Below, piece by piece: positions 1 to 4,399 of a stretch of DNA of 5,036 nucleotides. Source of the DNA: an uncultured Clostridia bacterium. GTDB lineage: Bacteria > Bacillota > Clostridia > UMGS1883. The stretch is from contig CANRHW010000121.1 in NCBI GenBank assembly GCA_947630525.1, positions 1 through 5,036 of the forward strand, read 5' to 3'. The notes beneath the pieces were generated by a model. The model saw nothing but the letters and a program-made list of their open reading frames with translations. It had not been told where the DNA came from and did not search any database. The position numbers and the translations under genes are program-made. Every line of letters starts with the position of its first letter. The first letter of the stretch is position 1.

Positions 1-148
1 CAAGCTCGCTGTCGTCAATGCCGGGCTTGGGTTCCGGGTCGGGCACCAGCTCGGGCGCCGGCTCTGAGATGGCCGCCGTTATGGCGTCAAACTCCTCCTG
101 CGTGATAGCGCCCGCCTCAAGCAGGCTTTTCAGTTTTTCCGCTGTCAT
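1..148 (-). CDS. Probable phage scaffold-like protein, N-terminal 49 residues (cut by window edge)
   Basis: The start is the ATG at 146-148, chosen because a perfect GGAGGT ribosome binding site (complement of 155-160) lies 6 bases upstream. The frame stays open to the left edge. The visible protein begins MTAEKLKSLLEAGAITQEEF, a short helix-turn-helix resembling the SHOCT-type 'LkxLldaGxITxeEF' pattern. An acidic, proline-rich linker (PAPELVPDPEPKPG) follows. In SPP1-like head clusters the gene after the minor head protein usually encodes the capsid scaffold, followed by the major capsid protein. Position and acidic composition fit a scaffold, but too little is visible to prove it. It is preceded by a minus-strand terminator at 211-238, so it either has its own promoter (none obvious) or depends on read-through. 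Confidence is high that it is a gene and modest for the function. Confidence 0.8.
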   Translation of the reverse strand, partial: MTAEKLKSLLEAGAITQEEFDAITAAISEPAPELVPDPEPKPGIDDSEL

Positions 149-210
149 ATTTTTACCTCCAACCATATAGATTAGTTTTTGCCACCGTATAGATGGCGTT
201 TTTATGCGCT

Positions 211-238
211 AAAAAGGCTCTCCCCGTGAAAGAGCCTT
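211..238 (-). terminator. Intrinsic terminator, minus strand, after the 52-aa gene
   Basis: An 8-bp perfect stem (AAGGCTCT 214-221 with AGAGCCTT 231-238) has a 9-base loop. Read on the minus strand it is followed by a T run (A run at 211-215 on the plus strand). It lies 8 bases beyond the stop of the 52-residue gene. There is no T run on the plus side, so it should act only on minus-strand transcripts. Confidence 0.8.
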
Positions 239-245
239 AATTTAG

Positions 246-404
246 TCATTTCTTTGTATATTTACCAAACATGACGCAAAAATTTAAAAGCTTTTTCGCC
301 ATCTCGGCGAGTGCGCACACACCGGCCAAGATAACCGCCGCATGCGGCACGGCTATCCAGTTTGCCGCCATTATTTGAAGCAGAATGAAGATAATACAAA
401 ACAT
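246..404 (-). CDS. Small hydrophobic membrane protein, 52 aa
   Basis: The ATG at 402-404 has an ideal GGAGGT site (complement of 411-416) 6 bases upstream, and the TGA is at 246-248. The protein starts MFCIIFILLQIMAANWIAVP and continues with a second apolar stretch (AAVILAGVCALAEM) before a basic tail (KKLLNFCVMFGKYTKK). One long or two short membrane helices with a positive, probably cytoplasmic, C-terminus are likely. I do not recognise a family. Its size and hydrophobicity recall small phage membrane proteins such as holin-like peptides, but holins normally sit with the lysin at the end of the late region, not between head genes, so I do not assign that role. The gene is tightly bracketed by two minus-strand terminators (211-238 and 428-456) with only 23 bases between the upstream T run and its start codon. 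It must therefore be reached by read-through or antitermination. Confidence 0.75.
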   Translation of the reverse strand: MFCIIFILLQIMAANWIAVPHAAVILAGVCALAEMAKKLLNFCVMFGKYTKK

Positions 405-427
405 GCTTTTACCTCCTTTCGCGCATC

Positions 428-456
428 AAAAAAGCACCCTTGAAACAAGAGTGCTT
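428..456 (-). terminator. Intrinsic terminator, minus strand, directly before the 52-aa gene
   Basis: The stem AAGCAC (432-437) with GTGCTT (451-456) continues after one C-A mismatch as CTTG (439-442) with CAAG (446-449), closed by an AAA loop. On the minus strand it is followed by six T (A run at 428-433). It would stop transcripts coming from the head operon before they reach the 52-residue gene, whose ribosome binding site begins about 12 bases further on. The plus-strand side has no T run, so it should not affect the plus-strand RNA gene starting nearby. Confidence 0.8.
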
Positions 457-481
457 AGTTATAAAATTTTGTCAAAAGTTG

Positions 482-510
482 TTGAAATTCACAAAAATTA
501 ATGCTATAAT
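482..510 (+). promoter_or_regulatory. Strong sigma-A/sigma-70 type promoter with extended -10
   Basis: A -35 box TTGAAA (482-487), a 17-base spacer and a consensus -10 box TATAAT (505-510), preceded by TG one base upstream (502-503), make a near-ideal vegetative promoter. The spacer and flanks are AT-rich. Transcription should start around 517-520, immediately before the first base of the structured RNA. This is the best promoter I can see in the window, and it points opposite to every protein gene. Confidence 0.88.
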
Positions 511-518
511 TACTTTTG

Positions 519-764
519 TAGGCAATGCCGAGCCAAGCCCCATCCGGGGAAGGTGTAACGACTGGACACGGAGCGGCCTTTTGCCGAAGGCCGAAGGCAC
601 AGTCTGAACTCACGGGCGACCGTGAGAGCGGCGCGGAAACGACGCCGCCCGTCACTTTGACGTGTAACAGAGTTGGAAGTCTATAGAGAATACTGCATTG
701 AATAATAACGGTTTCATCAACAACTCCGCTGTTACTGCCGCAAAGGCGTTTGTGGCAGCGTACG
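519..764 (+). ncRNA. 3' half of the permuted group I intron, P5' to the 3' splice site
   Basis: Helices read directly from the sequence are as follows. P6 is GCC 532-534 with GGT 552-554, and P6a is CCCC 538-541 with GGGG 546-549. P7 is GACT 560-563 with AGTC 601-604; G560-C604 would be the guanosine-binding pair. P8 is CGGCCTT 574-580 with AAGGCCG 587-593. P9 is CTCACGG 609-615 with CCGTGAG 620-626, with a GCGA tetraloop. Next comes a GC-rich hairpin, 628-635 with 640-648, with one bulged A and a GAAA tetraloop. CGTCA 650-654 pairs with TGACG 658-662. A 12-bp helix follows (GTAACAG 664-670 with CTGTTAC 729-735, extended by AGTTG 671-675 with CAACT 721-725, CCG bulged). Last is a 10-bp hairpin, 735-744 with 749-758. 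The proposed terminal guanosine is G764. P9.0 is not clearly resolved. Confidence 0.8.
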
Positions 765-778
765 ATGGAACAAAGGGT
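765..778 (+). other. Exon-like segment between the two intron halves (predicted 14-nt circle)
   Basis: The segment ATGGAACAAAGGGT lies between the proposed 3' splice site (after G764) and 5' splice site (after T778). Its ends are complementary to one continuous guide, CCATCGCCCT (844-853). ATGG 765-768 (plus G764) pairs with 844-848 as P10. AGGGT 774-778 pairs with 849-853 as P1, including the conserved U-G wobble (U778-G849) at the 5' splice site. Five linker bases join the two. Standard two-step group I chemistry in this order would join U778 to A765 and release a 14-nt circle. The splice sites are inferred from pairing alone. Confidence 0.65.
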
Positions 779-906
779 ATCGCGGCTCCCATAGCTGCCG
801 CGAACATTTCCACAGGTCTCACAACGCTTGCTAAAGAGGTGAACCATCGCCCTGCCGTGAGGCAACTCACGGTCTGCACTCCGTAAATTCGGCAAAACCC
901 TGCCTA
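779..906 (+). ncRNA. 5' half of the permuted group I intron, 5' splice site to P5
   Basis: After the proposed 5' splice site comes a 70-nt extended P1 loop (779-848). It holds a hairpin (CGCGGC 781-786 with GCCGCG 797-802) and a longer irregular stem (808-813 with 839-843, C810 bulged, continued by CTC 818-820 with GAG 836-838). The internal guide at 844-853 follows, then P2, a perfect 7-bp hairpin CCGTGAG/CTCACGG (855-861, 866-872) with a GCAA tetraloop. P1 and P2 are separated by a single base, G854. The 5' strands of P3 (CTCCGT 879-884) and P4 (TCGGCA 889-894) are joined by AAAT. The A-rich J4/5 (from 895) leads into P5. This is the canonical P1-P2-P3-P4-P5 order. Confidence 0.78.
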
Positions 907-908
907 AG

Positions 909-933
909 CGTCCCTCCTACCGGGGGCGTTTTT
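909..933 (+). terminator. Intrinsic terminator of the plus-strand RNA gene
   Basis: The stem CGTCCC (909-914) with GGGGCG (923-928) includes one U-G pair, has an 8-base loop and is followed directly by TTTTT (929-933). It begins three bases after the longer P5 register ends, so the transcript stops as soon as the intron structure is complete. There is no matching T run on the minus strand, so the head operon can read through it. Confidence 0.8.
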
Positions 934-954
934 GTGTTGTTCGGTTTTTCCGAA

Positions 955-1170
955 CTACTTGATATATCCGCAACGACGTTGCTTCTCAATATCCGGTTCA
1001 AAGTGGAAACCGGGTGCGCACTCGGCCAGTTGGGAAACATCAACACGCTCAAATAAGAAATCTTTAGGTAGTCCATCAGGATACGCTTCACAGCAAGATT
1101 TCCATCCATCCTTATTTGGCAAACTATGTATACAAAAATCACAACTGTTTTTGGATGAAATTGTTATCAT
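955..1170 (-). CDS. Small Cys-rich phage protein, 71 aa, CxxCxH / AYPDGLP type
   Basis: The ATG at 1168-1170 overlaps the stop of the minor head gene (ATGA), a sign of translational coupling. An AAAGGAG site lies about 8 bases upstream. The protein carries C10-x2-C13-x-H15, C26-C27, C51 and C67, followed by AYPDGLP (29-35) and FHFEP (55-59). This pattern recalls a widespread small bacterial and phage family with the layout CxxCxH ... C-AFP-DGIP ... GI-FEP. Its function is not established to my knowledge. The cysteines and histidine suggest metal binding (inference). It follows a minor head protein with a metallopeptidase-like tail and shares its more AT-rich composition, so the two may have been acquired together. 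An immunity or partner role for that tail is possible but unproven. A 6-bp hairpin with a 5-base loop (939-955) touches the stop codon. Confidence 0.85.
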   Translation of the reverse strand: MITISSKNSCDFCIHSLPNKDGWKSCCEAYPDGLPKDFLFERVDVSQLAECAPGFHFEPDIEKQRRCGYIK

Positions 1171-2804
1171 GTCAATTTCTCCTTTCGAGATTTTTCTTTT
1201 TTCAGCTCATCCAATAATTTCCCGCTCATTACCCTATTGTACAGTTTTTTAGCATCTTCAGAAATCTCGGTTCCCCTATTCAATAACACCTCAATTTCTG
1301 CTATGGCCTCGCCCCCGTCTTGAAGAGCTATATCGCTGATATCGTCAACGCCCATTTTTTCAAGTTCATTGAACAACTCATCAATATTGTTGAACCTGTT
1401 TGCAAAAATGGTTTTTGCGTGACCCACTTCATGTATTACTGCTTCCTCAAAAGATTTAATAACATTCTTTTTTGTTTCAACTACCTTTTCATTCAAATCC
1501 CCAATCTTTGTTCCCCTGAACAAGTCCTCATTAAGCACAATATCCGTCTCGTATATGCGACACGATTTTCGCGCCACTGTCTGTATAAGAGGCGTTCCGG
1601 CCTCGGCTTTAGGTATAGGCTTTACGTATAGGTTACTCACATAATAGCCGTCATGCTCACCCGTGAAGTGCTTTTTGATAATACCCGTCACGGCGGGGTC
1701 AATTTCTTTGCCATGAACGGCTATCTCAACATCGTCAACTGTTATTGTTTTTATTATATCACGGCTTTCGCCGTTTGTAAATAGCTTATCAGCATTTTCG
1801 TTAAAACCGCCCAAATTCGCTTGCGTGTTTCTGTCAGTTTCTGCAAAATGCCGCCCTGTAGCTTCGAAGAACTCCTCATCGGTCATAAGCGAATATTCCA
1901 CAAAGCACCGGCAGTTGATGTCCTGACTTGCCACCCCGCTGTTGCCCGGGGCGTCGGTCTTGCTGCCGTCGGAAAGGGTGAACTGCTCATCCGCCAGCAC
2001 GGTCACGCCCTCCATCTTTTGATGGTTGGCCTTGCCGCCGGTGTAGGTTTTCCAGCCGTGTTTGGTCTTGACACGGTGATTGGGGCGGACGCGCTCGTCC
2101 TTCATGGTGCGCCAGGTTTTGACCATACGCATATCCGCGCCGCTGTCCTTTATAGCGGCGTCGACCTGCCTTGCCGCGTCGTGCATGCCGCTCTCCCGTA
2201 CTCGGTGCGCCTCCGTCCGCGCGATGCGGATCGACTTTTTGTAGTCGCCGTCAAGGCTCTGAGAAATCCGCCGCGCCATGGTGTCAACTCTGTCGCCGTT
2301 GGTCAGGCCCACACCGATATTGCGTTTGATGTCATAGATTATGTCTTGCCGCTTCTTTTCCAGCGTGTCTTTTAACGTAAGCCCAGCAATGGGATTTTCA
2401 ACGGCGCGTTTTATCACCTCCGGCGTCGCCGATTGCAGACCGTTAAGCTCCGCCCCGAGCTGTTCAGCGTCGGCGGCCTTTTGTACGGCGGCGACCGTGC
2501 CGTCATAGACAGCCCTGTATACTTCATTGACGAGATCGGTAATTTCCCGCTCCATTTTCGGCGTGATATTGTCACAGCGGCGCTGAATTTCTTCCAAAAA
2601 CCTTGCGTATTCGCCCTTGGCATGGAGTATTTCGTAGGTCAGGTTTCCCTTGTCGGCGTATTCGGCGCCTATAAACTGCTTTAAATCCGCCAGCAGCTCC
2701 TTATATATCCGCCTTATTTCTTTTTCCGCCCCGACCTCGCGGTGTTCGGCTATGCGCCTGAGCTGTACATACGCCCTTTCAAGCTCATTTTTGTTTACGG
2801 GCAT
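1167..2804 (-). CDS. Minor head protein (SPP1 gp7 / Mu F-like) with C-terminal HEXXH metallopeptidase-like domain, 545 aa
   Basis: Residues about 1-305 form the head morphogenesis part. There is a helical, charged N-terminus, then the conserved block SIRIARTEAHRVRESGMHDA (191-210), a K-T-W segment (229-231), RVRPNHR (238-244) and the closing Cys pair INCRC (296-300). These are typical of the SPP1 gp7/Mu gpF family, which sits at the portal vertex and assists capsid assembly and DNA delivery. Residues about 335-545 are unlike the family core. They contain EEAVIHEVGHAKTIFANR with H458-E459-x-x-H462, a zincin-type zinc site. GGEAIAE (497-503) lies about 35 residues later and could supply a third ligand (E499 or E503). 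Family members often carry variable enzymatic or toxin-like tails, so this is read as a fused metallopeptidase-like domain; activity is inferred. The start follows the portal stop by 7 bases, with GGGAG inside the portal end as ribosome binding site. The DNA encoding the tail is visibly more AT-rich than that encoding the front. Confidence 0.9.
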   Translation of the reverse strand: MPVNKNELERAYVQLRRIAEHREVGAEKEIRRIYKELLADLKQFIGAEYADKGNLTYEILHAKGEYARFLEEIQRRCDNITPKMEREITDLVNEVYRAVYDGTVAAVQKAADAEQLGAELNGLQSATPEVIKRAVENPIAGLTLKDTLEKKRQDIIYDIKRNIGVGLTNGDRVDTMARRISQSLDGDYKKSIRIARTEAHRVRESGMHDAARQVDAAIKDSGADMRMVKTWRTMKDERVRPNHRVKTKHGWKTYTGGKANHQKMEGVTVLADEQFTLSDGSKTDAPGNSGVASQDINCRCFVEYSLMTDEEFFEATGRHFAETDRNTQANLGGFNENADKLFTNGESRDIIKTITVDDVEIAVHGKEIDPAVTGIIKKHFTGEHDGYYVSNLYVKPIPKAEAGTPLIQTVARKSCRIYETDIVLNEDLFRGTKIGDLNEKVVETKKNVIKSFEEAVIHEVGHAKTIFANRFNNIDELFNELEKMGVDDISDIALQDGGEAIAEIEVLLNRGTEISEDAKKLYNRVMSGKLLDELKKEKSRKEKLT

Positions 2805-2811
2805 ATATCAG

Positions 2812-4266
2812 TCACTCCCGGCCATTTTCAGGCTCTTCGTCTTCCTTTACCCTGTCCTCAAGCGAGGGAATATCGCTTTTTTCCGCCTCTATAAGCTGCA
2901 TAACATAGTCTACGTCATCTATGGCGGAGATGCTTATGCCGTATGCGACCTCCTGCGGCACACCGGCGTTGATGAGCGCCTGCGCGGCCTGCGCCTCGCT
3001 GAGAATGTCCAGCGGAAAGTTTCGCTTAAACTCCATCACGCATTGCAAGGGGTCAATATCAAGGCCCTTCTTCCCCCACGCTGAGGCTAATAGCTTAAAC
3101 ATATAAACCCCCGCGCTCATCATTTTAGCCTGAAACATTCCGCACTTGGTTTCAAGTCCGGTCAGTTTAAACCTAAGCGCAACGCCCGTGGCATTTCCAA
3201 AGGCCTCGTCGTTCAGATTAGGTGTTCTGCTGAAACGGTATATATTCTCTGTCAGCCGCTCAAGGTGGTGTTCGACAAAACTGTCGTTGATATTGCTCTC
3301 CAGCTTATATATGTCGCCGTTCCCCATCGGGTCACGCACGCTTATTGCGCCGGTATAGTTGCCCATGGCTATCTCCTCGGGCGTTACGGCAATATTCTTA
3401 TAAACCTCTTTCGAATGTATCTGCCCTTCAATTTGATTGCTGCTGTCGCTTACAACCCGGTCATAAGCGTCAATTTCAGAGAGCACCTTTTCCGCATCAC
3501 CAATGAGTTCATTGTTGCGCGGTATACCTTGAAGCGGGCAAAAGCCGTAGAGATTGTCTTTTTTCTCTACCATCCGCAGTCCTGATATGCTGCTGCCCTC
3601 GTAAAAATATATTTTATCGCTGTCGTAAAATTCTGCTCGCCAAACCTGAGAGCCGTCAATATCTTCGCTCTCATAATAGCGAACTGCGAATTCAGGCTCG
3701 GTCATATTTATCGCGGAAAGAATAATGGTTTCATATCCCGGCACCGGCATGACTCTTTCCATGCCCTCGGGGTCGTGATACAAAAGCCGTCCGGCATAAC
3801 CGTAAATGCTGGCGTGCTTCGTGATTTCCATGTCAACGTCATACATATTGTTGCGGGTCACGAAATCGCTCAGGGCCTTTCTGGCGTCCTTAACGGCATC
3901 CTCGCCGCCCGTGTCCTCTTCGCTTTCGTTTGTCCGACTGTAGCTGTAGGCAATAGGCTTGCCTGCAAAATAACCGACGCCAAAATCCACAATCTCACTA
4001 AAAAAGTCATTGTTGATTTTATTGTTTATCTGCTTGGGCTGCTTGCCGTCGGCAGTCGGCTCCATTTTAAAGCGCGGCTCCCTGTTAAAGATGGGCACCG
4101 CGCCGTCAAGGGTCATGTACCGGCGGTACAGCGCCAAATTATACTCCCGATTCCGGGTATGCTTGTCAATTATCTTTACAAGAAGCGCCGGCGTTATACC
4201 GCTCTCCCTGAGCGCACCAAGCTCCGCACTGTAATCGGGATAAAGCTGATACTCATTTCTTGCCAT
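2812..4266 (-). CDS. Phage portal protein, SPP1 gp6-like, 484 aa
   Basis: The portal is the dodecameric ring at one capsid vertex through which the terminase pumps DNA and to which the neck attaches. Recognisable family signatures are the N-terminal INNKINNDFFSEIVDFGVGY followed by FAGKPI (about 80-105), and GFCPLQGIPRNNELIGDAEK leading into an IDAYD..VSDSSNQIE helix in the middle. The helical stretch near NLNDEAFGNATGVALRFKL comes later, and the C-terminus is acidic and charged. The length is close to the roughly 500 residues usual for SPP1-type portals. The start ATG at 4264-4266 lies inside the end of the upstream 48-residue gene, with GAGGAAAG about 6 bases upstream. The stop is 7 bases before the minor head gene. 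This order and spacing are the standard packaging and head module, presumably co-transcribed from an upstream late promoter outside the window. Confidence 0.95.
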   Translation of the reverse strand: MARNEYQLYPDYSAELGALRESGITPALLVKIIDKHTRNREYNLALYRRYMTLDGAVPIFNREPRFKMEPTADGKQPKQINNKINNDFFSEIVDFGVGYFAGKPIAYSYSRTNESEEDTGGEDAVKDARKALSDFVTRNNMYDVDMEITKHASIYGYAGRLLYHDPEGMERVMPVPGYETIILSAINMTEPEFAVRYYESEDIDGSQVWRAEFYDSDKIYFYEGSSISGLRMVEKKDNLYGFCPLQGIPRNNELIGDAEKVLSEIDAYDRVVSDSSNQIEGQIHSKEVYKNIAVTPEEIAMGNYTGAISVRDPMGNGDIYKLESNINDSFVEHHLERLTENIYRFSRTPNLNDEAFGNATGVALRFKLTGLETKCGMFQAKMMSAGVYMFKLLASAWGKKGLDIDPLQCVMEFKRNFPLDILSEAQAAQALINAGVPQEVAYGISISAIDDVDYVMQLIEAEKSDIPSLEDRVKEDEEPENGRE

Positions 4267-4399
4267 GCGGCTTTCCTCGCTTTCTGTCAGCGTACTTCAC
4301 AAACGGCTTGTCAAAGAGAGCGCCTTGCGGTCCCCGCGTAAGACCGCAGCGCCGGCAAACCGTAACGTCGTTTATTTTTATCCAACTGTGCTTACACAT
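4253..4399 (-). CDS. Small zinc-ribbon-like protein between terminase and portal, 48 aa
   Basis: The ATG at 4397-4399 shares its A with the terminase stop (TAATG). The TGA at 4253-4255 lies 14 bases inside the portal gene, so the reading frame exactly fills the terminase-portal gap. The protein starts MCKHSWIKINDVTVCRRCGL and ends in a basic tail (KYADRKRGKPHGKK). C2-x-H4 and C15-x2-C18-G make a plausible four-ligand zinc knuckle. Small CxH...CxxCG proteins of this kind are common in phage genomes, but I know of no fixed function. The overlaps at both ends indicate translational coupling with terminase and portal, and the basic tail could contact nucleic acid (inference). It has no strong ribosome binding site of its own, consistent with reinitiation at TAATG. 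Confidence 0.82.
   Translation of the reverse strand: MCKHSWIKINDVTVCRRCGLTRGPQGALFDKPFVKYADRKRGKPHGKK

Larger units (their letters stand above)
518..933 (+). ncRNA. Circularly permuted group I intron RNA (candidate), about 415 nt
   Basis: The RNA runs from its own promoter to its own terminator. It holds group I core signatures: GGCAATGCCGAGCCAAGCC (521-539), close to the 'GGCAAUCCUGAGCCAAGCC' of the Anabaena tRNA-Leu intron; GGAAGGTGTAACGACT (548-563), matching the R element; and AAGGCACAGTCT (594-605), matching the S element. The P-element strand that should precede these is absent upstream. It lies instead near the 3' end as AAATTCGGCAAAACCCT (885-901). Long-range pairings across the permutation are P4 (526-531 with 889-894), P3 (568-573 with 879-884) and P5. 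P5 is either 520-522 with 899-901, as in Anabaena, or the longer 519-524 with 901-906. The order is therefore 3' half, exon segment, 5' half, with the break in L5. The intron class resembles IC3 by core sequence. Catalytic activity is inferred, not shown. It could instead be a degenerate ribozyme kept as a structured RNA. Confidence 0.85.

Noticed and set aside
181..203. Small hairpin followed by five T on the plus strand, upstream of the scaffold-like gene
   Set aside because: The stem is short, with a C-A mismatch on the plus strand, and no plus-strand gene leads into it. Function is not supportable.
698..886. Plus-strand open frame of 62 codons with a TTG start and an Ala-rich, protein-like sequence
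   Set aside because: It has no ATG and no good ribosome binding site, and it lies entirely within strong RNA helices (12-bp P9-domain stem, 735-758 hairpin, P1, P2). Openness follows from the structured, GC-rich RNA sequence.
455..895. Minus-strand open frame of 146 codons
   Set aside because: It is the complement of the structured RNA gene and runs across its promoter. It has no convincing ribosome binding site and no recognisable protein features.
518..933. Phage large RNA such as GOLLD or ROOL, tmRNA, or an IStron/IS605-type element
   Set aside because: There are no tmRNA tag or tRNA-like ends and no transposase. The group I P, Q, R and S elements explain the conserved core directly. I cannot exclude overlap with some catalogued RNA class without a covariance search.
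939..955. Hairpin GTTCGG/CCGAAC with a 5-T loop at the end of the Cys-rich gene
   Set aside because: The stem is perfect, but neither strand has a T run after it, so it is not supported as a terminator.
1821..2375. Long plus-strand open frame opposite the minor head gene (184 codons)
   Set aside because: It is antisense to a strongly supported, conserved phage gene and has no ribosome binding site. It is a shadow of GC-rich coding sequence.
3775..4341. Plus-strand open frame of 188 codons opposite the portal gene
   Set aside because: It is antisense to the portal and the small zinc-ribbon gene, with no start signals or family resemblance.
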